Of a stretch of DNA of 64,000 nucleotides, positions 19,201 through 27,649 are shown in pieces. This DNA comes from an uncultured Lachnospiraceae bacterium (GTDB taxonomy: Bacteria; Bacillota; Clostridia; Lachnospirales; Lachnospiraceae), in NCBI GenBank assembly GCA_902783375.1, contig CACZQN010000001.1, positions 1-64,000 on the forward strand. Reading direction: 5' to 3'. The notes beneath the pieces were generated by a model. That model was given only the letters and a program-made list of their open reading frames with translations, was not told the DNA's origin and made no database searches. A program made the position numbers and the translations under genes. Position 1 is the stretch's first letter. The number at the start of each line of letters is the position of its first letter.

Positions 19201-19500
19201 TCAAAGTCCAGAGAAAATCTCGATGTCAGCGCTGTCTTCTGTAAGTGTGACATAAGCTTTCTTGGTCTTTGCTGTCTTGCCCTGGGTCATGCCCTGTCTT
19301 CTCAGTCTGCCGTCTGCATTGAGGGTGTTCACCTTAGCGACCTTAGCGCCTGCAAACATCTTCTCGACAGCTTCCTTGATCTGGGACTTGGTTGCATCCG
19401 GATGTACCAGAAATGCATACTTCTTATCGGCCATGCCGTTCATGCTCTTCTCGGTGATCACCGGCTTTAAGATCACGTCATAATACTTGATATCAGCCAT
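19201..19500 (-). CDS. rplW: 50S ribosomal protein L23
   Basis: 99 aa L23 (uL23), tunnel-exit protein that docks trigger factor and SRP. MADIKYYDVILKPVITEKSM start at 19498-19500 follows GGAGG by 9 nt; codons upstream are rejected. It overlaps the rplD stop by 8 nt. Confidence 0.96.
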   Translation of the reverse strand: MADIKYYDVILKPVITEKSMNGMADKKYAFLVHPDATKSQIKEAVEKMFAGAKVAKVNTLNADGRLRRQGMTQGKTAKTKKAYVTLTEDSADIEIFSGL

Positions 19501-20119
19501 TGATATACACCTCCTCAAGCTTTGCGACCGCATCCTTAGTCAGAACGAGCTTGTCGTACTTCAGGATGTCATATACGTTGATGGTGTTGGTCAGAGCTGT
19601 TGCAACGCCTTCCAGGTTTCTTGCAGAAAGAACAACATTGTCCTTCTTCTCACCCATGACGACGAGTGCGTTCTCAGCCTTCAGATTGCCGAGGACTCTC
19701 TTCATCTCCTTGGTCTTGATCTCAGCGAGGTCAAGGCTGTCAACAACCACGATCTTCTCTTCAGCAACTTTTGTTGTCAGAGCGGAGAACAGTGCGATGC
19801 GCTTCTCCTGTCTGTTCATCTTGAAAGAATACTCTCTCGGCTGCGGAGCAAATACAACACCGCCGCCTGTCCACTGCGGAGCTCTGATGGAACCCTGTCT
19901 TGCATGACCGGTGCCCTTCTGTCTCCACGGCTTTCTGCCGCCGCCGCGTACAAGTGCGCGGTTCTTAGCAGCCTGCGTACCCTGACGGCTGTTCGCCTGC
20001 TGCAGGACGACTGCTCTGTGCATCAGATGATTCTTTACTTCTACTCCGAAGATGGCATCGTTCAGTTCGATCTTGCCAACTTCAGCGCCTTCCATATTAT
20101 ATACGGATACACTTGCCAT
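19493..20119 (-). CDS. rplD: 50S ribosomal protein L4
   Basis: 208 aa L4 (uL4). The tunnel-lining loop (about residues 45-100, GTQAAKNRALVRGGGRKPWR and onward) is intact. In E. coli L4 represses the S10 operon by acting on its leader; whether that applies to the structured rpsJ leader here is unknown. Confidence 0.97.
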   Translation of the reverse strand: MASVSVYNMEGAEVGKIELNDAIFGVEVKNHLMHRAVVLQQANSRQGTQAAKNRALVRGGGRKPWRQKGTGHARQGSIRAPQWTGGGVVFAPQPREYSFKMNRQEKRIALFSALTTKVAEEKIVVVDSLDLAEIKTKEMKRVLGNLKAENALVVMGEKKDNVVLSARNLEGVATALTNTINVYDILKYDKLVLTKDAVAKLEEVYING

Positions 20120-20146
20120 TTATCGTTCCTCCTTTCCGCGAAGCGA

Positions 20147-20782
20147 TCAGATATCAGTTCTTGTAGTATCTTTCAGCATAACCAGTGCCTTCTTCGGTCC
20201 AGGTACGGAACCCTTGACAAGAATGAGGTTCTTGTCGGCATCCGTTCTCACGATGGTGAGATTCTGAACGGTTACTCTGACGTTGCCCATGTGACCGGCC
20301 ATCTTCTTGCCCTTGAACACACGGCTCGGATCGGAGCAGGCACCATTGGAACCGGCATGTCTGTGATACTTGGAACCATGTCCCATCGGTCCTCTGGAAA
20401 GTCCATGTCTGTGGATCGCACCCTGGAATCCCTTACCCTTGGAAGTAGCGATTGCATCAACATGATCGCCTGCTGCGAACATGTCAGCCTTGATCTCCTG
20501 GCCTACAGTGTAGGAACCAGCATCTTCCAGACGGAATTCCTTCAGATATCTTTTAACCGGAACACCAGCCTTCGCGAAATGTCCCTTCATCGGCTTATTC
20601 ACCAGCGCTTCGCGGATCTCGCCGAAACCAACCTGGATTGCACTGTAACCATCGTTCTCGTCTGTCTTGACCTGTGTAACGGTCAGCGGGCCGGCCTGAA
20701 GCACGGTTACCGGAACGAGTGTGCCATCCTCAGCGAAGACCTGGGTCATCCCGATCTTCGTTGCAAGCATTGCTTTCTTCAT
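20147..20782 (-). CDS. rplC: 50S ribosomal protein L3
   Basis: 211 aa L3 (uL3), one of the two initiators of 50S assembly. The signature [20 protein letters not shown] is intact, including the region that in some species is methylated at Gln. 27-nt gap to rplD; 65-nt gap to rpsJ with one small hairpin (GACCGG/CCGGTC). Confidence 0.97.
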   Translation of the reverse strand: MKKAMLATKIGMTQVFAEDGTLVPVTVLQAGPLTVTQVKTDENDGYSAIQVGFGEIREALVNKPMKGHFAKAGVPVKRYLKEFRLEDAGSYTVGQEIKADMFAAGDHVDAIATSKGKGFQGAIHRHGLSRGPMGHGSKYHRHAGSNGACSDPSRVFKGKKMAGHMGNVRVTVQNLTIVRTDADKNLILVKGSVPGPKKALVMLKDTTRTDI

Positions 20783-20847
20783 CTTTTCATACCTCCTGTA
20801 AATCTACAGCGGACCGGATCTCCCGGTCATACTAGACGGTAGCGGTA

Positions 20848-21165
20848 TCAGTTATTCTTCATCTTGATATTGATATCCACACCGGCCGGCATCTCAAGTC
20901 TCGATAATGCCTCGACAGTCTTCTGGGACGGATTGATGACATCAATCAGTCTCTTGTGGGTTCTCTGCTCGAACTGCTCTCTGGAGTCCTTATACTTGTG
21001 AACCGCACGAAGGATGGTTACTACTTCCTTCTTGGTCGGAAGCGGAACCGGTCCGGAGACCTTTGCGCCCGTTTTCTTCACATTCTCAACGATCTTTGCC
21101 GCAGACTGATCGATCAGCTGATGATCGTAAGCCTTTAATGTGATTCTCATTACTTGACTTGCCAT
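20848..21165 (-). CDS. rpsJ: 30S ribosomal protein S10
   Basis: 105 aa S10 (uS10; NusE in antitermination). Begins [23 protein letters not shown] at 21163-21165 is 11 nt after GGAGG; the inner ATG (MRITLK) would have no ribosome-binding site. First gene of the S10-spc-alpha cluster, behind a promoter and a 280-nt leader. Confidence 0.97.
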   Translation of the reverse strand: MASQVMRITLKAYDHQLIDQSAAKIVENVKKTGAKVSGPVPLPTKKEVVTILRAVHKYKDSREQFEQRTHKRLIDVINPSQKTVEALSRLEMPAGVDINIKMKNN

Positions 21166-21444
21166 AAAAAAAGTCGCCTCCTTTTCGCACTTTTTTTGTG
21201 AGTAGTCTCACTCTTTAGTACGACAAGCGGTGACTGTACACTTACCCGGGTGTTTCCTGCCTAGTGGGATAAACAGAAAACAGCCCTTCCTGCCTACGCA
21301 GGTATTCTGCCTGTACAGTGACTTGTCGCCAGGTTTTCTGACCGGAGACACAGATCCGGTCTCTTGACATTCGCTCCACGAAAAACCCGCATCGCCCTTG
21401 CGGCCGCGCGGCAACCTCCGCTTCACAGCTATCAATGTCACAGC
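21166..21444 (-). promoter_or_regulatory. structured leader of the S10 operon
   Basis: About 280 nt. The main element is a long-range stem: 21221-21240 pairs with 21312-21328 (CGACAAG/CTTGTCG plus ACTGTACA/TGTACAGT), enclosing about 70 nt with a CCTGC/GCAGG hairpin. Closer to rpsJ come GTGAG-acta-CTCAC (21198-21211) and a 9-bp stem AAAAAAAGT/ACTTTTTTT, whose loop holds the GGAGG ribosome-binding site. S10 leaders are reported from Clostridia; membership of this RNA in that family is not verified. Confidence 0.6.
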
Positions 21445-21450
21445 AGTTCG

Positions 21451-21479
21451 ATTATACGCTGATTTTCCGGGCTTTGCAA
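21451..21479 (-). promoter_or_regulatory. promoter of the S10 operon
   Basis: TTGCAA (21474-21479), 17-nt spacer, TATAAT (21451-21456), reading towards rpsJ. Start of transcription is expected near 21444. Confidence 0.85.
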
Positions 21480-21609
21480 GCATTTTCTTCTTTCAGGCAG
21501 AAAAAATATTTCATGAATTTTGTATAGTTTCAGTTCTCTCTTTTGTGCAGTCTGCACAAGCGCCATTCTGATCCTGCACCGGTTCCGTCCGGAGGGAGCC
21601 TTTGCGGTC

Positions 21610-22035
21610 CTACCGGACAGCGTCCTCCAGGAGCCGGTCGATCCTTCCGGCTTCTTCTTTCAGGACCCCCATCCCGTTCTTCAGGTCCTCTGCAAGCCCG
21701 GTGTATGTCTCTGCCGTCTGTTTGTTCCCGTTCTTCTCAAAGGCTTCCCGCAGGAAGGCAATCCGGAAATACTCTCCGACTCTGTAAAGTTCCGCCGTTT
21801 TAAGGCTTCCGGTCTCTTCCAGGGTTCCTGCATCGAGACTCCTGGCCGCAAGTGCCTGATAACTCTCATCCTGCAGATACCGGTACAGCGTATCCTCCCG
21901 GTCCATGTAGGGACCGGCTTCGCGGATCGCATTGATCGTGATCAGCACCGAGATCGCAAGCGCCACTGCCGCTGCCGGCAGAAGAAGATCCAGGATCCCG
22001 AACCGTCTTTTCGTGCGTTTATTCTTCGCTGCCAT
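21610..22035 (-). CDS. small membrane protein of unknown function
   Basis: 141 aa. Basic N-terminus, one membrane span (about residues 13-35), then a mostly alpha-helical, charged extracytoplasmic part. No family recognised. GGAGG is 6 nt before the ATG, which lies inside the end of the upstream zinc-ribbon gene (17-nt overlap). Last gene of a three-gene operon in which every member has one membrane span, so they may form a complex. Confidence 0.7.
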   Translation of the reverse strand: MAAKNKRTKRRFGILDLLLPAAAVALAISVLITINAIREAGPYMDREDTLYRYLQDESYQALAARSLDAGTLEETGSLKTAELYRVGEYFRIAFLREAFEKNGNKQTAETYTGLAEDLKNGMGVLKEEAGRIDRLLEDAVR

Positions 22036-22786
22036 TCTCCGCCTCCAGTTTCTTCATGAACACCTTTTCCAGCGCCAGTGTACGCTCCCCTTTCGTCATC
22101 CCGGGCAGCGCGGCTGCATCTTCCTCACCCATCCCGAAGTAAGAGACGAGGACCGCGGCCACCTGTTCCTGCATCGCCGTGAAATGCGCTTCTGTTTCTT
22201 CTATATTATATTCGTACCAGGAATATTTCTCCGGATTCATCTGCTCGTAGAACTCTTCCAGTTCATCGATCGTCATCTGGGCAAGGTGCGTCAGATCCAC
22301 ATACTCGTCGTGGTTCACCAGGCGCATCAGATCCAGCATCACATACCGGAACCGGTTGGCCGCCCATGAGATGGGCAGGTACGCTTCATAGACATCCTCC
22401 GAGAAACTGATGCCCTTCGCCTGAGAATAGCCGGAGAAGCCAACGTAGTCCTGCTTTTCAAGAAATGCGTCGAGCACCTCCTGATACGCCTCTGCATGCT
22501 TCACCGCCTGACTCCTCTGGTGATCATAATAGAAGGAATAGGCACGACTCTGGATAAACACGTTCGCCGCAATGCCCACCAGCAGGATGGCGATGACGGC
22601 AATCTTTGCCGCACGGTGGGAGGTCCTGCCCGCCGTCTCCCGCACCTCTTCCTCGGTCTTCTTCAGGCGGATCCGGAATCTGCGCATCTCCTCCGCATGG
22701 GTTTTCGCTTCTTCATTCGGCCGCCCGCAGTACGGGCAGACCAGATCATCCAGGCGGATCTCCCCGCCACAGTATTGACACTTCAT
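22019..22786 (-). CDS. zinc-ribbon membrane protein
   Basis: 255 aa. An N-terminal zinc ribbon (Cys3, Cys6, Cys17, Cys20), a basic/coiled stretch (about 25-58), one membrane span (about 60-80) and a helical outer part with Trp/Tyr-rich patches. Many Firmicutes carry proteins with this zinc-ribbon plus single-span layout; the function is unknown. The start overlaps the stop of the next upstream gene as ATGA. Confidence 0.75.
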   Translation of the reverse strand: MKCQYCGGEIRLDDLVCPYCGRPNEEAKTHAEEMRRFRIRLKKTEEEVRETAGRTSHRAAKIAVIAILLVGIAANVFIQSRAYSFYYDHQRSQAVKHAEAYQEVLDAFLEKQDYVGFSGYSQAKGISFSEDVYEAYLPISWAANRFRYVMLDLMRLVNHDEYVDLTHLAQMTIDELEEFYEQMNPEKYSWYEYNIEETEAHFTAMQEQVAAVLVSYFGMGEEDAAALPGMTKGERTLALEKVFMKKLEAENGSEE

Positions 22787-23571
22787 TCTGTTTCCTCATT
22801 TCCCAGAAGTTCTTTCAGCTGTTCTTTGATGAACGACTCGACATCCGTCCGGTATGGATAACCGCTGCCCTGCTTCAGCATCTTCCGCATGTTCTCCATC
22901 TCTTCCTCTGTCATCTGAAAGCGTGTCGTCAGTTCCTCCTCTGCGGTCCGGACCGCATCTGCCAGGATCGACCGCTCATCGTCCGAAAGCGCCGTGCGGT
23001 ATTCGACGCCGAGCAGGATCAGATCTTCATAAAGCAGATTGCCCGCCGTCTCCGCATCATATTCCCGGTCCAGTTCCTCCCGGAAACGGGCCGCCCACCG
23101 CGCGCCGTCATAGATCTCCGCGAATTCCCGGTGCCGCATCGCGTAGACCTCGTGCCCTTCATCCCCGGCCGCATAAAACCACTCGATCAGCGCATCATAG
23201 TCTCCTTCTTCAAACATCCGGTCGACTTCCGGCTGAACCTCCCGCTGCCAGCGATATTCATTTCTGGTCTTCCGCTTCTCCATGGTATCCCGCACCAGCA
23301 CGATTCCGCCGATGATCGCCGCGATCGCCAGGATCACGCAGACGATCCGGAACGCACGCCTTCCCTGGGTGCGCATCTCCCGCTTCAGCTCGCTCCTGCC
23401 GCTCGCATCCACCTCTCCCAGATCCTCGATCATGTCATCAATTTTATCCAGGTATTCTTTTTCTGAAGCCTTCAGATTCATCGAGCCACAGAATGGACAT
23501 CTCGGTTCCGTGTCCGCATATTCCACGCCGCAGTTGGGACAGAGAATCCTTCCCGTCCGCTGTTCTTCCAT
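22783..23571 (-). CDS. zinc-ribbon membrane protein
   Basis: 262 aa. Zinc ribbon (Cys11, Cys14, Cys25, Cys28), an acidic helical linker, one membrane span (about 77-97), then a Glu-rich helical domain. Same layout as the downstream gene, suggesting an old duplication. ATG at 23569-23571 is chosen (GGAG 8 nt upstream) over GTG two codons earlier. First gene of the trio; no clear promoter was found between it and the Gfo/Idh terminator. Confidence 0.75.
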   Translation of the reverse strand: MEEQRTGRILCPNCGVEYADTEPRCPFCGSMNLKASEKEYLDKIDDMIEDLGEVDASGRSELKREMRTQGRRAFRIVCVILAIAAIIGGIVLVRDTMEKRKTRNEYRWQREVQPEVDRMFEEGDYDALIEWFYAAGDEGHEVYAMRHREFAEIYDGARWAARFREELDREYDAETAGNLLYEDLILLGVEYRTALSDDERSILADAVRTAEEELTTRFQMTEEEMENMRKMLKQGSGYPYRTDVESFIKEQLKELLGNEETE

Positions 23572-23636
23572 ATCCACCTCTCCGTTACCGACAGGTTACA
23601 TCTTCCTTCATGCCTGCCGGTTCTCGTTCTACATCG

Positions 23637-23667
23637 AAAGGCAGTGCCCGGTTTTCCTGGCACTGCC
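23637..23667 (-). terminator. terminator after the Gfo/Idh gene
   Basis: Inverted repeat GGCAGTGCC/GGCACTGCC (23640-23648 with 23659-23667), followed on the minus strand by a short T run (TTTC). Confidence 0.65.
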
Positions 23668-23713
23668 CCTGCGCATATCTTCTTTTCAGCTGTCCAGGGC
23701 CGGCCCCGAACGG

Positions 23714-24703
23714 TTACCTTTCTTCATCTCCCGGGAACACCAGCCCTGCCTGATGTCTTGCTTCCTCCAGGATCTCCGCGACTGTGACGCTGATCGCAAG
23801 CATCGCTTCATCCTTTTCGTAATCCCGCTCCCGGATCATCCGGATGAACTCCAGGAATTCCGGCTTCATCCGGTGTGCGTTCTCCTGCATCCCTTCGAAC
23901 GCAGCATGTGAGCCGTCATTTCCATTGATGGTAAATGCATTCATCTGGTTGACAGGCCGGTTCACCACGAAGTTTCCCGCATCCCCTTCAATCACCGTCA
24001 TCACCGGCGCACCGCAGTCTTTTGCTCCGATGCATACCGCCTTGAAATCACCATAGTCGAGCGTCAGGATTCCGCTGGTATCGATATCCCGCTCGATATT
24101 TGCATGGTAATGTACCGCCTGCGGTTTCCCGAAGAGTCCCACGACAAAGTTGATATTGTAGACATTCAGGTCCATCAGCGCACCGCCCGCTTTCTGCGGA
24201 TCGAAGGCAGGCAGGACGATTCCCTGCTTAAACCGGTCATAGCGGGAAGAATACTGGGAATAGTTCGCACTGACGATCCGCACGCGGCCGACCTCTGCGA
24301 TCTTCTCCTTCAGCACCTGGTAAGCCGGCAGATAGTGGGTCGTCACCGCCTCGATGAGAATCTGCTTTCTCTCTTTCGCAAGCGCAGCCAGTTCCCGCAT
24401 CTCGGAAGCTCTTGTCACCGCAGGCTTCTCCAGGATTACATCTTTCCCTGCAAGCAGTGCCCTCTTCGTAAATGCATAATGCAGGACATTCGGCAGCGCC
24501 ACATAGATGGTATCAACATCCGATGCGAGCATCTCCTCATAGTCGTAGAAGGTTCTTTCAAAATGATGCTCGGCAGCCAGTGCCTCGGTCTCTTCCCTCG
24601 TTGCCTCTGTGCCGAGAACCGACATGGTCAGATCCGGTAGTTCATGGGCGATCATCAGAAAATCATGAACAATCTTCCCTGTTCCGAGAATTCCAAGTTT
24701 CAT
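23714..24703 (-). CDS. Gfo/Idh/MocA-family NAD(P)-dependent oxidoreductase
   Basis: 329 aa. N-terminal Rossmann fold with GILGTGKIVHDF (residues 4-15), the family motif EKPAVT (about residue 95, with the Lys that positions substrate) and a C-terminal alpha/beta domain. Acts on a sugar, inositol or similar cyclic alcohol; the substrate cannot be inferred. ATG at 24701-24703 follows GGAG by 7 nt; an upstream ATG-like extension is rejected. Third gene of the methyltransferase-lepB-oxidoreductase operon. Confidence 0.88.
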   Translation of the reverse strand: MKLGILGTGKIVHDFLMIAHELPDLTMSVLGTEATREETEALAAEHHFERTFYDYEEMLASDVDTIYVALPNVLHYAFTKRALLAGKDVILEKPAVTRASEMRELAALAKERKQILIEAVTTHYLPAYQVLKEKIAEVGRVRIVSANYSQYSSRYDRFKQGIVLPAFDPQKAGGALMDLNVYNINFVVGLFGKPQAVHYHANIERDIDTSGILTLDYGDFKAVCIGAKDCGAPVMTVIEGDAGNFVVNRPVNQMNAFTINGNDGSHAAFEGMQENAHRMKPEFLEFIRMIRERDYEKDEAMLAISVTVAEILEEARHQAGLVFPGDEER

Positions 24704-24740
24704 ATCTGATCTCCTTCTATCACAAAGCAATTCTGGTTCC

Positions 24741-25328
24741 TTATTCCGCGTCGTAATCGAACCGCGACAGCACCTTGAACCCCTTCCAGTATTTGAAGAC
24801 TGCTCTGCCGACGATCTTTTCCCGTTTCACATAGTGATTGTCCCAGTATCTGGCATCATCGCTGATGTTCCGGTTATCTCCCATCATGAAATAGCAGCCC
24901 TCCGGCACCTCAAACGGTCCGTAGGTTCCGCGCGGCGCATCTTTCAGATACGGTTCATAGAGCGGTTCGGTGGCATCGTCAATATAGACAAGGCCGTCGA
25001 TGATCGTCACCGTCTCCCCTGGCAGACCGATGATCCGCTTCAGGTAATCCTGTGTCTCATCATCCGGGAACTTGAACATCACGATATCGCCGCGTTCCGG
25101 ATCCCCGAATTTGTAGGATAGCCTGTTGATGATCAGCCTGTCCCCCGGCATCACGATGGTTTCCATCGATCCCGTCGGAACCACCGCATTCGCAATCAGC
25201 ACATGATTGATGATATAGGCCAGGATGACGGCGAGCACCACCATCACGGCGTAACTGATGACCTCGTGCAGCAAGCTTGGTTTCTCCTCAGCCTGGTTTT
25301 CTGTCGTTTCTATCTTTTTATCGTCCAT
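24741..25328 (-). CDS. lepB: signal peptidase I
   Basis: 195 aa. One N-terminal membrane span (about 25-47), then Ser54 in PTGSM and Lys97 in YLKRIIGLPGE as catalytic dyad, and the GDNRNISDDAR box near the end. It cleaves signal peptides outside the membrane. Preceded by a methyltransferase gene (34-nt gap) and followed by a Gfo/Idh gene (37 nt). Confidence 0.95.
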   Translation of the reverse strand: MDDKKIETTENQAEEKPSLLHEVISYAVMVVLAVILAYIINHVLIANAVVPTGSMETIVMPGDRLIINRLSYKFGDPERGDIVMFKFPDDETQDYLKRIIGLPGETVTIIDGLVYIDDATEPLYEPYLKDAPRGTYGPFEVPEGCYFMMGDNRNISDDARYWDNHYVKREKIVGRAVFKYWKGFKVLSRFDYDAE

Positions 25329-25362
25329 CTTCTATGATTACTTCCATTATAATGATTTTCGT

Positions 25363-26277
25363 TCAGTTTCTCTGCCACCTGCCGGATGCGCCGCATGGCA
25401 GCACCAGTCCGTTGCTCTTCACCGGAAGGCCGATCTCCTCCGACTGCACCGTTCCGCCGATCCGCTTCGGCAGGGCTGTTTTCAGCATATAGGTCAGGAC
25501 TGCCGGCTGCAGTCCGGTGGTGTAACTGTTCACCAGGAAAAATAGTGGCTCCTCGCTCAGCAGCTCTGTACACTTCTCGATGAATGGAAAGATCGACTCT
25601 TCGATCTTCCAGATCTCACCCTTCGGGCCTCTTCCATAGGAAGGCGGATCCATGATGATGCCATCGTAGTGATTGCCGCGGCGGATCTCCCGCTCCACGA
25701 ACTTCAGGCAGTCGTCGACGATATAGCGGATCGGCGCGTCACCGAGCCCTGAAGAAACTGCATTCTCTTTTGCCCAGGTCACCATCCCCTTTGCAGCATC
25801 CACATGTGTGACATGTGCACCTGCCGCCGCAGCCGATACTGTTGCACCGCCCGTATACGCAAACAGGTTCAGGACACGGACTTTCTTCTCAGTCGGCAGT
25901 TTACCCGCCGGAACACCTGCAGTCTTCTCTCTTCGTTCCGTCTCTGTCCGGATCAGCCCGGCAAACCAGTCCCAGTTCACTGCCTGCTCCGGAAAAAGGC
26001 CGGTATGCTTAAAGGAGAAGGGCTTCAGATTGAAGGTCAGGTTCCGATAGTGGATCGCCCACTGTTCCGGCAGATCGAAGAATTCCCATTCACCGCCGCC
26101 CCTGCTGCTCCTGTGATAGTGCGCGTTCGGCTTCCTCCACTCCGGGAGACTCTTCTTCGTGTCCCAGATCACCTGCGGATCCGGCCGGATCAGGGTATAC
26201 TCCCCCCAGCGTTCCAGTTTCTCCCCACCGGAGGTGTCAAGCACCTGATACTCCTTCCATCCGTCAGCAATCCACAT
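25363..26277 (-). CDS. class I SAM-dependent methyltransferase, RlmI/COG1092-like
   Basis: 304 aa. SAM-binding motif VLNLFAYTGGATVSAAAAGA (about residues 136-155), acidic end of strand 2 (HVDAAKGM), and the catalytic-type motif IIMDPPSYGRGPKGE. This DPPSY form is found in rRNA (cytosine-C5) methyltransferases of the RlmI/RlmK group. The N-terminal PUA domain of RlmI is lacking. ATG at 26275-26277 follows GGAGG by 6 nt. First gene of its operon with a promoter at 26325-26353. Confidence 0.85.
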   Translation of the reverse strand: MWIADGWKEYQVLDTSGGEKLERWGEYTLIRPDPQVIWDTKKSLPEWRKPNAHYHRSSRGGGEWEFFDLPEQWAIHYRNLTFNLKPFSFKHTGLFPEQAVNWDWFAGLIRTETERREKTAGVPAGKLPTEKKVRVLNLFAYTGGATVSAAAAGAHVTHVDAAKGMVTWAKENAVSSGLGDAPIRYIVDDCLKFVEREIRRGNHYDGIIMDPPSYGRGPKGEIWKIEESIFPFIEKCTELLSEEPLFFLVNSYTTGLQPAVLTYMLKTALPKRIGGTVQSEEIGLPVKSNGLVLPCGASGRWQRN

Positions 26278-26324
26278 ATGATTCCTCCATCCAGCACGTT
26301 GCACAGCCGTGTCACATCGCGTCT

Positions 26325-26353
26325 ACTCTAGCACACGCAGGGATATTTTTCAA
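26325..26353 (-). promoter_or_regulatory. promoter of the methyltransferase-lepB operon
   Basis: TTGAAA (26348-26353), 17-nt spacer, TAGAGT (26325-26330). It lies directly after the stop of the AT-rich gene upstream. Confidence 0.65.
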
Positions 26354-26356
26354 TCC

Positions 26357-27172
26357 TTACTCCGCTTCCTGAGGAATAACACTCCAGTTCGAAGTGTCCT
26401 CCAGGAAATCTGACAGTTGTTGATAAGTCGAATCCTTCAGTTTCAGACAAATTGTCTCTCTTTCATACAGAGGAATAACCTGTATGTATCCCTGTTCCCG
26501 AAGTAACAATCTCACAGGAAGACCGTATTCATCCGCAATGCTGAACCATCTTTCTTGCGGATAATCTGCAGGATCGATCACTTCAAACCGGGCTCGCATG
26601 CATTCCTTTACCACCTGCTCCATCAGATTCCTGCAAGCATCGACATCAATCTGCCTGGTTTCTACTTCATCATCACTGATTGGCACATGAACAATCAGCG
26701 TCTTCATTTTCTCTCGTAGATGAAACTGCTTCCCGAGAATATCCCTGCCGTTACGGATTCTTTCAAGGCGAGGACAATAATAAATCTCAAGTCCGTGCGC
26801 ATCCGTATCAACCGCCAGCAGATAATCTGGATCATACCCGCGAACGGTATATACTTTCCCAGAAAAAAAGCCAACAAAATCGGGATATGGATCTCCTTTT
26901 TTCCACCCTTTCACCATATCATGAGGAAGAACTTCACCAAGATAATTGCCTCGAAGCGCCTTATCATTCCCGGTCATCTCGTATCGGATATAAGCTTTCC
27001 CCTTATATGTCAGAAACGGTTCAACATCAATCAGATCATAATGGTGTGGTTCAAGGGACACTTCCCATCTGCGAAGTTCAATCCCGGAAGACTGATATCT
27101 GGCAAGAAGGAATGCCGCTCCAAGGATCAGCACAAAACTACATGTAATAACAAGCAGCTTTCTTTTCCTCAC
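26357..27172 (-). CDS. membrane-anchored protein of unknown function, AT-rich
   Basis: 271 aa. A hydrophobic N-terminal anchor (about residues 6-24) without lipobox, then a predicted extracytoplasmic alpha/beta part. Not recognised. Codons are visibly richer in A/T than in neighbours (about 38-40% GC in sampled lines against about 57% in the adjacent methyltransferase gene), which suggests recent transfer. It overlaps the upstream PNPOx-family gene by 4 nt (ATGA), so it joined an existing operon end. Confidence 0.75.
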   Translation of the reverse strand: MRKRKLLVITCSFVLILGAAFLLARYQSSGIELRRWEVSLEPHHYDLIDVEPFLTYKGKAYIRYEMTGNDKALRGNYLGEVLPHDMVKGWKKGDPYPDFVGFFSGKVYTVRGYDPDYLLAVDTDAHGLEIYYCPRLERIRNGRDILGKQFHLREKMKTLIVHVPISDDEVETRQIDVDACRNLMEQVVKECMRARFEVIDPADYPQERWFSIADEYGLPVRLLLREQGYIQVIPLYERETICLKLKDSTYQQLSDFLEDTSNWSVIPQEAE

Positions 27173-27645
27173 TGCTCATGAACCTTCTTCCCGGTCATAT
27201 GCTCCGGTGTTAATTCGAGCAGCAGTGTCCGCGGGCCCGAGTGTTCCAGTTCATGGCGGATATATTCTTCATCATCCGTAAACTTGTAGCATAGTTTCCG
27301 GCAGATGTCATTGATCTCCTCCGCGTCCTCGATCATCCGGATCCTGCCAAAGACGATCACGCTCTTGATGTACAGGGCCCAGTCACCCTCTTCATGATAT
27401 CCCTGGTCATAAACGCAGAAGGAAACCTTGTCGTGTTTCTTCATGGCATCAACCTTATGGCCGAACTTTGCCCCGTGAAAATAGATCTTCCCGCTCTCTT
27501 CATCATAATAATGATTGATCGGGGAACCGTACGGATAATCGTCATCTCCCAGCACAGAGAGAACGCCCCGGACTTCATGCTTCAGGATACTGATGCACTC
27601 TTCTTCCGAAAGTGCCTGTTTTACACGTACCATCTCACGAAACAT
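27169..27645 (-). CDS. pyridoxamine 5'-phosphate oxidase family protein (NimA-like)
   Basis: 158 aa flavin-binding split-barrel protein. The pattern GVLSVLGDDDYPYGSPINHY, then KIYFHGAKFGHKVDAMKK and KVSFCVY is typical of the clostridial group related to 5-nitroimidazole reductase NimA. FMN or heme binding is expected from the family, not shown. ATG at 27643-27645 has an AAAGG box 10 nt upstream inside the end of the esterase gene; an ATG at 27675 has none. Confidence 0.82.
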   Translation of the reverse strand: MFREMVRVKQALSEEECISILKHEVRGVLSVLGDDDYPYGSPINHYYDEESGKIYFHGAKFGHKVDAMKKHDKVSFCVYDQGYHEEGDWALYIKSVIVFGRIRMIEDAEEINDICRKLCYKFTDDEEYIRHELEHSGPRTLLLELTPEHMTGKKVHEQ

Positions 27646-27649
27646 CTTC

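Noticed and set aside
21208-21483. 91-codon frame in the S10 leader
   Set aside because: It begins upstream of the predicted transcription start and covers the structured leader; no ribosome-binding site and no family.
21543-21559. terminator after the small membrane protein gene
   Set aside because: TTGTGCA/TGCACAA is a neat 7-bp palindrome but is followed by A/G on the minus strand, not T, so it is not an intrinsic terminator.
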